Part shown: in pieces, positions 25,701 to 39,654 of the stretch | Numbering within the stretch: the stretch's first letter is position 1 | How the letters are laid out: each line of letters opens with the position of its first letter | NCBI RefSeq assembly: GCF_001039355.2 | Contig: NW_019774770.1 | Location: 423,221-487,220 of the forward strand | Source of the DNA: Lingula anatina | Taxonomy: Eukaryota > Brachiopoda > Lingulata > Lingulida > Lingulidae | Direction of reading: 5' to 3' | Length of the DNA stretch: 64,000 nucleotides | Notes under the pieces: model-generated | What the model was told of the DNA's origin: nothing | What the model saw: the letters and a program-made list of their open reading frames with translations, nothing else | Databases searched by the model: none | Translations under genes and position numbers: made by a program

Positions 25701-28700
25701 TATGGCTTTGGAAATATAAGAAAATTTATTTCCCTGTACTGCTTAATGGACGTACCGGTATATATGCATATGTTTATGACAGTTTATGTTTCGTTCAAAT
25801 GAATATTTTACCAGATACAGCACTAGAAACAGTTTTTGAATAGAGTTAAATAAGTATTTTATATGATGTTGTTGTTGGAAAGCTTGTGAGGTGAATGATT
25901 GCATTAAATAGTGCAAGTAAAGACTGTATAAGACTGGTATGGCTTTGGGATGTGTTTGGAGGCCATTTTATATAAAATAATTCCCATTTGTTAACCCTAT
26001 TAAATGCTTAAACCTACAGGCACATGCATTCAAACAGATTTGTTACCATGTGGGTACAGTAACAGTGTTGAATGGAGTTAACTTAAGTATTGTATATATG
26101 CTGTTGTTTGAAGATTTGTAAGATGAGTGTTTTTTGTTACTTTAAAAGTGTTACTGCAAGGAAAGATAAGTGTAACTGGTATGGCTTGGGGAGGGGGTGA
26201 GGCCACATCTACTAGTGGAAGATTACCTATGTTTTCTATACTTTAGGAATAGAATTTATGGGTTTTTTTTTAAATATTTATCTCAAGGTCCATTATAACT
26301 TGCCACGTTATTGTATTTTAAGGAAGAAATATTACAGAAGAATAAACACTCTTGAAATATTACATTGTGTTTTGTCCATTATATATGACAATAATATTGA
26401 TAATATAATTATCAAAAAATTAATAAATCAATGAATTAATGAATAATAAAGAAAATAAAAAAATAGATAAAAGCGGTGGACCTACGTCGGCCCACCAGCT
26501 ACTTGTCGCTGGTGGGCCGACGTTGGGCCGCTCAAGCTGTATGTCGCTGGTGGGCCAACGTTGGACCGATGGTCAGGCCAACGTAGGCCCACCGGCGACA
26601 GTAGCTGGTGGGCCGACGTAGTTGGAGTCGGCAGCCCAACGTCGGCCCACCGGCGACATGCTATCTGGGTAGTGGTATCATCTCCGCCTCCTGTCTAATT
26701 ACCATATATCCAAGCTATGATCAGGACTTCAGACAATCCCATTGTGACAACGGCGAATGCGGCACTGTACCAGTCCATTATCTGGAACACGTACACTCCT
26801 CCCTGAAACAAACAGTATGTGATAGAAAGGCTTAGCCTCGTGCGCAATCTTAAGCAGTCTTTGCGGTAAAAACCCAGTAATTTAATACAAAGCGTCTATT
26901 TTAACTCTATATTGTAATGCTGTTAAAAAGTGGCGGTGATGTTTGGGATATTTTCAACCGACTCTGTGTGATAAGATATCTAAAAAAATGTCACCCAAGA
27001 ACAAGATATAAAGGGATGAAAATGCACCTTAAACGCAAGAGTGGAAATGACACTGATTGCAAAATGTACACATTAATAAAGGATAACAGCCGTCATGATT
27101 GCGACAGTGAAAACAGATTAAGGCAAACTGTTTACCGATGTAACATCTTTATCTCCTTGTTTTCCAATTGCTTTCAAAGATCAAATGTGTTGTAGGTAGA
27201 GATGCAATTTAAGTAAACGATTTGACACCTAACATGGAACTTTTACAGAAGAAGAACGCATGTTTTATTCGAAAGGGTCTGTCACTCTCTCACTTAAAGA
27301 CGGAACATCGATTTCAAATACAGACTTGACATTTAATATGGAATATTTTTTTTCCAAATCATTTTTCATCAAATTTTACCTATTTAGCTGACTAATAAAT
27401 GAAAATAGGGATTAAAATCGTGTTTTAATAACTTTAATTAATCTCTTTATGTCATTGTGGCATCAGTTCATTAATTGAATTCGACAGTGAAGCAAACAAA
27501 AAAACATTGCCTATTCTATGTCATACAGCAACCATTAAAATTGGTATTTTGGATCTCCATATTTTACAAATGATCGTCTGTAAAAGAGTAACACGCCCCA
27601 CAAAGGACCCTCATGTCAGTGTCTAGTCACAGCAACGGTCGCTGTTACGCCTGACTTCTTCTGGCTGCTACCAGGTCTCTCAAGCGGCAAGGCATTTCTT
27701 GGGATAGGTTTTTAGAGTTCAATCTGGAATAATATTCCAGGCATTGACCAAAACTTGTCCAATTTGGTTCAGTTTTGTTGCACGACATGTAAGCTGTTGA
27801 TTCGGCTAGTAATGGCCTACCAACATATTGTCTATGTGGTTCAAATTTGGCGATTTTGATAACCAAGGAAGTTGCTCAGTCCCTTGGTTCTGAAAGTTAT
27901 CTGCTATTAAGAGTGTTCTGTGTGATCCGGCACTCTCACCGTGCTACCTGAAATTGTTCCTAAGGTGCCCCCTATCAAATGATAGTCAAGTGGTTCCCAG
28001 ATTATTCCTTTATTTGATCTGGTTCAGGTTTTCATCGATGACTTCTCTTGGTGTTTTGGCACCAATGTGGTATCCAGTCCAGATTTTAAGCACTGCAAAC
28101 CGACCGCTTGCATGCAAAATTTCCAATTATTTTATGCAGTAGTTGCCGACATATGGATACTTTTTTGATAGAACCATGCTTTGGCACACCCAAGCTTGGA
28201 CCAGTCCAAAGGAGCACTACCCAATTAAATCATTGCATATTACACAATTCAGCAGTGCAATAAACATGGTAGTCAGTTAATTAGTAGAGACACACCTCAC
28301 TACACACTTTTCCATTCACATATCTTATATGAGATCGGATTTCTTTGAAAAAAGAACGCATTTTTACCTAGGCATACCTTCTAAACTAAAATATTCCATA
28401 TTAAATGTCAAGGCTGTACATACCCTAGTTACACACGGTAATCCCAATCCAAACTCTATAAGACACACAAATGTGGTGAACAGCATTTTTCTTTTTCTTA
28501 AAAACTGAGCAAATTCGTCGACGAAACTGCTGGTCAGAGTTTCCAGCGTTGCAAACTGAAATAAGGCCAATATCTCAATTTTACTATATAATAAATGTAA
28601 ATAAATGAGCAATTTATTTAGAAGTTGCAAACATTCAACTTTAGACACACTCAAAATATCTTTATCCCAAACGTTAATTATTTACTACTGAAATTACGAT

Positions 28701-31700
28701 TATTTTTATTTTAAAAATGTGCTCTGCTTAACACTCTGCCAAACCTGAGTGTCAAGTCCGAGAGTCAGCAACATCAGGAAAAACATAATAGCCCAGAGTG
28801 GAGATATCGGAAGCCTCGCTATCGCCTCGGGATACGCAACAAAAGCTAGACCAGGGCCTGGAAGAACAAACCCGCGATATAAGTGTTTACTAAACTGGAT
28901 AGGCTTCTTACACGAAACTTTTAACCATCACTAAATAAATTATTTAAATAATGTATTTATTTATTCATTTACTTGTATTAAGCATTCTCTTTATTGGATA
29001 TATAGACCATTATATAGACCATTCATCTTTCCCTTTCTGGAAAGAGAAGGAGAAAGACACTTTCAGACAACTTTAAAAAATCTTTTAAAAATCTTTTAAG
29101 AAGTGGAAACGGGATTCCTTTTTTTAAATTTCAGATGGTGCTCACGAAAAAAAAAGAAGAAGAAAACACGTGCCATACCTGACTGTATCCCTAGCTGGTC
29201 GATAGGGGTGTTTGATTCCTTGGCCATAAAACCAATCACAGAGAAAATGACGAATCCAGCAAAGAAACTGGTGAAACAATTTACAAGGGGAATGATGATG
29301 GCATCTCTGAAATGTACCAAAAATTTAATAGTAGAATTTATTTAAAATTCTAAACAGAATCTCACCAGTTGATTTTATCATCGATTTTTAAAGTATTTTG
29401 TTATTTTTTTATTTTTTCATAATCTAATAACAATATGCATAAACAGCAGTTAGTTTAGCATAATCTAAAAATACCAGGTGAAATAATACCTGTACATATT
29501 ATTGTGGAACCTATTATAGCCAGCCATTGTGATAAGTCCACCCCAAGCGGGTCCAAGAGAATAAAAGATTTGAAGACACGCCTCACACCATACCTGGAAA
29601 TATGGACAAGAAACTCCACGTTATCAATATCACTCACTTAAAAGCATTAAATCCAGCGCACACTATGAAATATCTGCTGAGCTACCGACCAGTTAAGCAC
29701 ATCAAACACAAGTTGCACTCCATTCGAACACGGTGGCTCGTAACTATGTATGCTGAAGGCACGTTGGGAAGAATAAATGAAGCAAACAACAAGCAAACAG
29801 AGGAGTACCAGGGTAAAGGTTTTTAAAACACAATTTTTACTAACATTAAGCTCTGTTAACTTCTGGAAATTAGGTGTCACGTAATACTTGATGCCATCGA
29901 TTGCCCCAGGAAGCAGCAAGCCTCGAATCATTAAGATCACCAAGAAGCCATAAGGCACCGTGGCCGTCACATACACGACCTAAAAGAGAGGAAAACTGAA
30001 AGAAAAATTTTCTCACTGTGGTTCTGTGGAAAAAACATAAGCACACTTTGATAAAAAGTGAATGTATTATAAATATCGTAATCGCGTCCAGGCTAACAAA
30101 CAGAATTATGGTGGCATTAATTTTGTACCTAATAGATATGCCTTCTTGGAGTAAGCCTGCTTAACAATCTAGTAGTTTTACATATGGAGGTTTCGAAACT
30201 TTAAAGATCTACGGGAGAAATGAAAAGAGGGAAATTCTCTTGCAATCATGTGAACTTCGCTAAGATTCTTCCTACCTTCCCCGAAGACTTGACACCTTTC
30301 ACCACACACAGCACCGTTATGATCCAGGCTACTATCAGACAAATCAACAACTGCCATTTTATTCCTCTTAGATCTTCTATACCGGGGGAAATATCTAACA
30401 GGTTGTAACTGTGAACAAGAATACCCATAACAGTGGACATTGAATGTTTTTAACCTGGGCCCCGTAACTCGAAAGCATCGCGAATAGCGATATCACATAG
30501 AGGCTACAGTGTTTTATATGGGGCGAGTATGGGCGAGTTATGGAATCGAGACTCTTGCGCTCGGTCGCAACGCGCGATGCTTTCGAGTTACGGGGCCCTG
30601 GACTCGAATTGGGGTGTTTAAATATGCTGTCTCATACAAATATAATTGAAAAATAAAATATATAAGATAGCAAAAATAGGCCACTGTCTTCCAGCTTCTT
30701 CATTTTCAAATGTCAATCTGCACACTTGCATGCTTATCGTGCAAGCAGAAAATATGTGAAAACTTGAAAAAGGCGAAGCAGGCCCACAGTGGGTGTGCAA
30801 CTTACATTTAGGTTAAACATTAAGGAACTTTAAATCAAAGACCAAAATATCTCATTATGAAATTCAAACCGAAATATAACAATTTAGAAACCTCAACAGT
30901 TAATCGTTTGTTAATATCACAACTATCACTAACTTACAGCCAAAACTCCTCCGTCGAGCTGACCCCTTTCGGCTCAATCATCGTATTGTTACACGTTGAA
31001 TTCCAGTAAAACTCTTCATTAATCACAAGCGTCTCGTTCTCCTCTACCTGGTAAGCCATGAAGTCGAGCGACGAGTTCAGGTAGGAGTTGGTGCAGTTGG
31101 CCAAAGCGTACGTGACGTTAAGCTTACGGTCCTTGCTGACGCAGTTCTCCGTGTTCCACCAGTTTCCGCACGTCCCCCACGGCACGTCAGCGGCAAATGA
31201 CATGGCCAGGTAGTAGAATACCCACGCCATAATCACGTTGTAATAGATGCAGAACACTGCAGAGACCAGGACCATGCCAAACCCTATGCCTTAAGACAAA
31301 ATTGATACCAGTACATTTCGTATGTGTTTGGAGCAAATTTGAATACATGATATTTCTATAGCGTATACTATAGATGCTGTTTTGTATGTATGCAATTAAT
31401 TTTTTACGTTTAAAAACCTGTGCGCAGTACTAAAATGTAACGTCAATGTGTCGGTGCGCGCGTGCGTGCATGGATATATAAATATATTTAAAAAGCAAAG
31501 TCTTTCATAGAACTTACTGACCAGTGCAGAGAGGTTTATCAAGCACTTACCCTTGAAGAGTGGACATATCCTCCATAAACTCAGTGGGCTGCTGCTGGAA
31601 AACTGGGCTACAGACAACTCCATAAAGAACAGAGGAATGCCGCACAGAAATAGGAACAAGAAGTAAGGAATAAGGAATGCTCCTGAAATGAGAGAGATTG

Positions 31701-34700
31701 TTGATTATTTTCAGTATGGACCACCAATCGCCGCATTAAAAAAACATGTGATATGCAATTGTGACACAATGTTATGTTTAAAAGTTTCGTGACTGATAAA
31801 TATTATGCAACCCATATGTGCCATGTTTAACCAATTGGACTATATAGAAAATTCTATAAAAACTGACAAAATGCCCCCACACTCGGCTGTTTGGTTGTTA
31901 ATAAATGTAAAAATCACACAAAACGAAAAAGAATAACACTCAAGTGTAGGCCCTATTGTTGTAAAAAAACTCGGTCAAGATCGAATATTTATAAACAATG
32001 CGGTGATATTCTCAAACTCAGATTAATTGGTTTTAGTAGTTATAATATGTACGCGTACAGTAGGCCATCATAACAATAACCTGTTAATATTGTCTACTCG
32101 GCTTTTTAACGCCCCCCCCTCTTTACTCTGAATGCTTGGCCTTAGAAAATTGTTACGTCACGACCTCAGGTCACCTCTTGACCTCACGTATTATCAAGGC
32201 GGGATTTTGTAAATCCCACGTTCATTCATTTTGTCAGTATTTTTTGCTCTTTTTATTGCAATAACGTATATAATATGATATTTTGACACTGCAAGTATTG
32301 TTGAACGTCGATTTAATCACCAATTCCACGGACGTTGTATTCAAACAGCAAGTCTCACGTGACTCCATTTTGTAGACGACTGTTCACAGGTAACTAAGGG
32401 CCTAATAAGCCTCGTCACGTTCTCTGTTACTCCATTTATCCAGGGAAGTGGGCAGGAAATTTTTCTTGGGTAGGTGGTTCTATTTGCGGGGAGGTAGTCA
32501 GTTCTAAACGTCACATGCGGCATTGTTCTATAGGAGGTTTTGCAAGAACGTACTGGGGGTAGTCAATTTTCACTGTCGGATTAAGGGGTGTGTGTGTGTG
32601 GGGGGGGGGGGGGTCCTGACCCCCCCCCTTCAGTTTCTGAAAGAATAATCATCCTTATATTCCCCTATTGAATTTACAACTTTGACTAGCTGAATCATAG
32701 TACTAAACCGTACCAGATGGCACCGTTTGCCCTCCAAAACACTAATTTTTACCCCACGTCAAGGGAGCGAGGGTCAGCTTCTTATCCGAGGCTTGTCATT
32801 CCTAGAAAAAAAACGGACCTCCCCCTCCCCCTTCAAATAATCCTGGATCCGCCCCTGATTTTAAACGTCGTTTGTAGAACAGTAAATGCTAAAATGCACT
32901 GGAGGGAGGCGCAGAGGTACATCTTGGCCACACGTGATAATGTTGTTTATGCGAACTTAAGTTCAACAGGAAGTATTTGAGTTTTGTTTCACATGTGTCT
33001 GGCAAGGATGCCATTCTGTCATTATTTTAAGTAATTTTTGTCAGTACGTCGGAATCAATTTATCGAAATTCAAGTCATAATCAGAAAACTAGTATCAAGA
33101 CGATATGTGGCAGGTGTAAAGATGGAAGTTGACAAGGTATTTTCTCCACAGTTTAAAGTTAAATGAAATAAGGTATCATAAATGAACCAAAATGCGAGAG
33201 TTGGGACTATGCAGAACTTCACATTTTCAGTTCCTGCAGCAATCGTGACTGTGATAGTGATTGTTCGCCTCTGTAGCATTTACATTGATTCGAGGGAAAC
33301 ATATCCTATGTTGTGGGTACTGGTTTTAAATAATTTCGTAATTAATAAGGCAATGAACAAATTTTGATTCATTTGACACATAACAACGCACTGCTTTTCA
33401 ACCAGGAAGACGAAAGCCGAGATCTTTAAAATTGGCTCAGAATGACGTGTAATATACTGGGATAAATAGCGATGATGTGTGGGTATTTGGAAACTGTTAT
33501 TGATGAAGTTACATAGCAAAGCCATCAGCTTCCACTTGACATCTTTGACTCCTATTCACTAGTAACAATTTGCACCTGCATTAAAAGTCGCTTTGCGCTC
33601 ACACAGCGGTGTTTTGATCACAGGTCGGTGCTACTAGTAGTCTTAACTGACACAGGACCTTTGGTAACATTGGATGGCTGTCTGGTATCCCGCCGGGGCT
33701 ATCAATTAGTCATCAGCGCGTTCTGTGCCGACTTGGACGACAAGGAACTGATGGAAAATATAATGATAAAAAGGTCAGTGATTGAAAATCACTGAGTGTC
33801 CTGTAAGTGCCTTGTTTACAATGATGGAGGTTCTTTAAAACTGTGAAGAAAACATCGAAATTTGGGAGCTGGTTATATTATGACGAGAGATGGCGTTGAA
33901 CCACCAACCACCGAATTCTTTTAAAAGCCGAAAAATGACCTGTAGGGGCCCGGAAATTTAGAAATGATCTGAAAAGGTGTTTATGTATAGTGTTTTTAAT
34001 GGACAAAAAGGGTTACTTTGAACATTACGGTTAAAGAATTGAAAATGCCTGGAATTTTTATGTTTTACTACCATGTGAATAGTGCATGTTTACATGCTTT
34101 AATAGAAAATGGTGACAGTGTCCTTAGTTGCGTTAGATGTTAGTCAAAATACCAGGGTTTGTGTAGCTGCTTAGTTTAAGAAACACTGGTGGAATGGTGC
34201 CATTTAGTCGTGACGTGTGGGTATTTTATGTAATAATCCTTATATAAAATGATTTAACCTTATGGGAAAACCCACCACATAATTACAACATTCAAAAATT
34301 GGCATTTTGTCAGAAGTTAGCGATTTCTTACAATTTGGTACAAGTACTATGTGGCGCACAAGAGCGCTGACTAGGAAATTTGCCCACGCAGTAGAAACGA
34401 CAAAAATGTACACTTTTATTTAGCAACAAATGCAAATTTTATAATGACGAAACGAAGATGACATGAATTAAGTACATATACGGTAATTTAAAAAACGGTA
34501 ATAACGATAAACTAACATTTTTTCCTATAGCTGCCATATTTTAATGATCCACCACATTTCCCCTGTACGCGCTTTTATATACAGCTACGCTTTTTTAACG
34601 GTCACACACTTGTCATGGGATGTCTATTTGATATTTTGAAAACAGCCGGTTAAAGGTTTTTTCATCATTTAGACTTGGTGTACACACTGTTGTAAGTTAG

Positions 34701-37639
34701 GATAATCGAAAAATTAAAACAGGAAATTGGCGGTGAAAAGTATACTTATATTTGGTAGATGGCAACGGACAAAAGCATATCTTAGACACTGGTTTTATTG
34801 CCTGTTTAACGACAGATACATGCACAGGAACCACTGTGTTCAATTTATTAATTCTCATGATAAAAATGCAAGAGTGCACTTCCAAAACATAGATAAATAT
34901 AAAACCCACATTTTCCGCGCTTTTGTACATACATCCAAGCGGTGACATCGATTCCCTTTCCATTTAGCAAGTGCGAGTTTCACTTGAGTGTTTTCTTTAG
35001 AGTGGGCGTCGGTGACAGGACCAGGGGCAAGAGGGATGCCACTATTCAGCAGACATAAATGAACAGGCATAACGATAGCTTTTGGCAGTGAATTTCCTGA
35101 AACAAGAGCTTGAACTGCCAACGTAAAAGCATTCGATTGCTTTCTTTTCCTGGTCTGGCTGTCATGAAACCCATTGAACAATGGAATATCCCAGCTCCTC
35201 GAAGAAGTGAGATCGAAAGCTTTCAGCCGTGTAGTATTCAAGACATTTTGTTTTTGTCCGGAAGACGAGCACTGAGACATTGATGTAGCGTCATCGACCA
35301 AGGATCGAGGACTAGGACTTCCACTTGGTAGTTTAAATGCACAGAATAGAATTCTTTGCTTCAAAGGAGTTTTTACAAACTGGAAATGTGTAGTTCAAGT
35401 AACACATTGATTTGGTACCATCGAGTTATTTGGCTATGATGTACTTCGTCCGACTTCAATACGGTTTTGTGGTTCTTTGATCATTCCCACGATCCAGGAC
35501 TATATTCTAAATTTGCTCATCTGTCGTACGTAGACGACGTTTAAATTTAGAACATTGTACAACGCCGATGTGTGTAATATTTACTATAGGTTATACAGAG
35601 AAAATAATTAAGACTAATTATAGATTCAGCAATTTTTTTTCTTCTTACATTATATAAAAGATGGAAGTCCGTTAATGATGGGTCGGGGATGTCATGGGGG
35701 GCAGTATTATTATTATTATTATTATTGTTACGTATAGCATCTTGAAGCTAACTCATTAAACTCCGGAATCTGGTATTTTTCGTGTGGCGATAATTCCCCC
35801 CTCTTCCTATGAACGGAATCTACTATCATTATCCAAACTTAAAAACTCACACACACTGTCTATTTATGTGCTTAGATCAAGTGGCGATGATTTCAACCCC
35901 TTACTTATGAAGGAATTCAGTTTTCTTGTTCTGGAAGAAAAACAGTTACAAACTTGAAAAACCTTTTGGTTTTACGTATTCAGACCATTCACGCACCTCG
36001 AAGGTATAATCTTAACTTTTCTTTAGCTTTTATCAGCTCAGACGCTAATCTTCCCATTAGGCATAAGGCACAGGTGACGAACGCAGGTGGTTTTTACGCG
36101 CTTGGCAAAGTAAAATAGTGGAGCAAAACTGCTAAATAAGTTCCCAGGATCGGGTCTGTCAAAGCTTAACTATGCTTCAGAAATATAAATATTTTTAATT
36201 ATTTTTCTGGAAAAAAGCCACATTCTCAGCACAACACTTAACACCAGAGCTATGTGTTGAAACATTCTAATAGCCCCACTCCCGCCCAAACTGATGGTTC
36301 TGTCACATGTGAAGTTAATGTCCAAGCAATCCTTTTACTTCCCAAATTCCTCGTATTTACCCTCTTTCGGTATCACCTCCAGTGTTTTTTCACCAGTTAT
36401 TCACAGCTTTTTCTGTCTGTATTTCTCTTGGCACCTTTATTTTTTTCCAGCGATTTAAAAAAAAAATACGCCATCATCTAGCTAACCTCTGGTAGAGAGC
36501 AGACTGGATAAGGTACCAGTTCTTTGTTGCTACTCAATCACCGTCAATTTTGCACGTTTCTTACAGTCACTTCGTGGGGAAGTTGGTTAATAGGAATGGA
36601 ACTTTGTGCTTGTAAGTAACACAGGCCCTCAGCAATTTATCAGTACTAATAAACTATGACATGTTGATACGCAGACACTTATGTACTGCAAACAAAAATT
36701 CAAGGTTATTAATTTATGAATGATAATTAACGTTTACGTGCAGTGCTTTTGATTTCATACTTGGCATTAGTGCAATTTTAAATAGCGGTATTATTTCTAT
36801 TTCACGGAGCATGAATCATACTTTTCTTATATAAGTTTTAAACAATTTCATTGTTCTGAACACTGCCAGTGACATCTTGTTATAGCCCCATCAAATATTT
36901 GTTTACTACCCTAAGAGAAAGTGTTGGTCGCTTTCAGATGCCTGTCTTCGCTAAAATATTGAAGCAGGCGTTCGGAAGTCTAATGTTGCAAATGAACGAC
37001 AAGGGAACACTTAGGGTCGCCTTTAAAGTAATACGACTCCATTCTGTGATTTCGAACTGCGGGCCAAAAAAATGAAAGAAGTGAAGTGATCATTACACGC
37101 ATAGCTAGCGTTCTATGCACACTGCGCACCTATGACGGAGGAAACAGACAATCATTTTAAATGGAAATAGATCCTGGCTTTTTGACATGTAAATAAAAAG
37201 TGCCAATGCCATGAGCCAAGTTTCGTTAGACAGGATGAAGTTTGGAGCTACCCTGCGCCCTTAGAAATTAAGGCTATATTCAAGATGCAGTCAACATTGC
37301 AGTTATTATTTCTCACAGTAAAGGAGAACAGATAATGAAAAGGAAAATATCGCAGTTTTTAAAGATATAGACAAATACAATCTATTATAAATAATAGTTT
37401 ATTTAGATTTTCCAAAGCGTTGTCCTCTTCCCGTCTGTATTCTATTGAAATTGATAATCTGTGAAGGATGTAAGTATGCTGTTTCAGTTAATTATATTAA
37501 TTATATTATTGACTTTATTCAAATTGTGTTGGACAGTTAGGACATAGCAATCACGTGCTCTCCGCCATTTTAATTTTTATTTCATGAAGACCAAAAGGGA
37601 AACATGAGTTCACTTCTCATACCACCTAAGGGACAATAT

Positions 37640-37681
<42 letters not shown>

Positions 37682-39614
37682 GTTATAAAAGGATTTTGTA
37701 AGAAGTTAGTGAGAGGAAGGAGAATTGCTTACGGTGACAGGTAAAAAGGCAACACCTATATGTTAACTGCGTGGGGTCGTAACATTGTAGGTCATGTTAC
37801 TAGAATAACATCAAGGTACAAAGATTTGATCAGGACGCAATAGCACGTCTCCAGATGGATACATTTTTTCCAATTGCCATAATCAACCTGACGTGTTCTC
37901 CTTTTGGGGCACTATTCGCGAATTCAAATTTCAGGGGGAAAATGCACTCACCTCCCCCATTTCTCATACAGACGTATGGAAACCTCCATAGGTTGCCAAG
38001 GCCAACAGCGTACCCAACGCAGGACAGGAAAAAGTCAAGCTGACGGGTCCAGTTCCCGCGTTCCTTATTCTCGTCGCCTTCAGATTCCTCGGAATCCACT
38101 TTCTCTAGTTTCCCATTATGTCGTAGATTTTCATTAGTGTCAGCGCTGGCGTCCGACTGGTTTTTCTAAAAAGAAGTCGATTACAGAATAATCCTTCGTT
38201 TAGATTGATCAATTGGCGCCAGATGGGGCGCGTTTTTAGTTCATGCTTCACTCGACATATTTGCATGTAAAAACATTAAAAAAGATGCTGAAAAAGCAAG
38301 CAACCTCTGTATTCCCACATGATACGTACCACATAGTACAGTAAACAACTCCCACAACCTTGACAATGCATATTGCTCAGTACATTAGTAACATTAACAT
38401 TAGTAACACAACATTGCGTAAATCCTCGTAAGACACGTTTTACTAACCACTGAGACTGAAAATGATGTAACGTGAAACTGCTATATACGCAAGGTTCATA
38501 AATTTTAGAGGGTTAAATCGATTGCCACTTTTTTACAATACTTAAAGATCATAAACTATCTATTCTGGAAATTCCCCATCCCATCTCCACGTTACATTAT
38601 TGATACGATTACATTAATAGGCAATACGTCATGTAAAGCTTAGGTCTAGGTTCCTTGCGTCCGGCTAGGACGAAGCTAGATCGCACGTAGCGGTTGTGAT
38701 CATGTCGAAAAGTTTCTACGTGCTGTTTGCGTTCTCCAAAAGTCGCACGATGGACGTGCTCCTCACGCACGAACTCACACGTTTTCCCCATTTTTTTGGC
38801 CGTAGACCACACGTTCGGTTGGGACCTAGGCTTAACATCTTAGCATTGTACGCAGGTGGGTGTGCACAGTGTTTTAAATGGGTTGTGTTGATGAAAATGG
38901 TACTATAAATTTATACTGAATTCATCTTTCAGACCCTGTGCTTAAACACGTACGTTCTGTGTTCTAGTAGATGGATGGCGTTGCAATCTACAGATGTGGG
39001 CCTATTATTTTGGTTGTAAAAACCTAAGGACGTTAATTTTAGTCGTTTAATTGCTTAATAAAGCAACTAAATCCACGATAGGCCCTAGAAGTGCAGATAC
39101 AACGTTCATTAGTAGCTAATAAAACCGAATGCCAAATGGTTTATTTTTAGAAGAATTTTCAGCTTGTGACAACGTGTTTTCACCTAATATAATCGAAATA
39201 CATGTAGCTACCGAGACTTCCGTTGACTCCTAGATAGCAGTTGGAAACAGGTACAGTTTTGTGGTAAAATAAACTTAAAAGTGCGCGTAACCTTGATGCT
39301 ACATGTGCACAACACACCAGAGAAAAGTTGAGCCCCCTTTTCAACGACCTGTTGAAATGTTAAAAAACATCGCTGCCAGTGTGGTTGCCATTTGCCACTG
39401 CGGTGGATTGGAAAAAAACACCAAGTGTGCGACTGAAATGCCACAAAAACTTTGAACTTTAACACCCAAGATTTCCTGGCAGCCGAAAGAGTTTATCAAC
39501 CAAATCAACGACACATTAACAAGTCGTGAAAGGCCCTGCGTACTCGGACCTGCGCACATGTACTTGAGAATAAGAATGTGCCTCATTAGTGGATCAGAGA
39601 TNNNNNNNNNNNNN

Positions 39615-39654
<40 letters not shown>

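Noticed and set aside
25560-26205. CRISPR-like array
   Set aside because: Units are about 240 bp, diverged and eukaryotic intronic. There are no short identical repeats with unique spacers anywhere in the window.
34855-35364. 2A-like peptide in GIPLAPGP
   Set aside because: Active 2A peptides end in NPGP preceded by a D(V/I)ExNPGP pattern. This lacks the Asn and the pattern.
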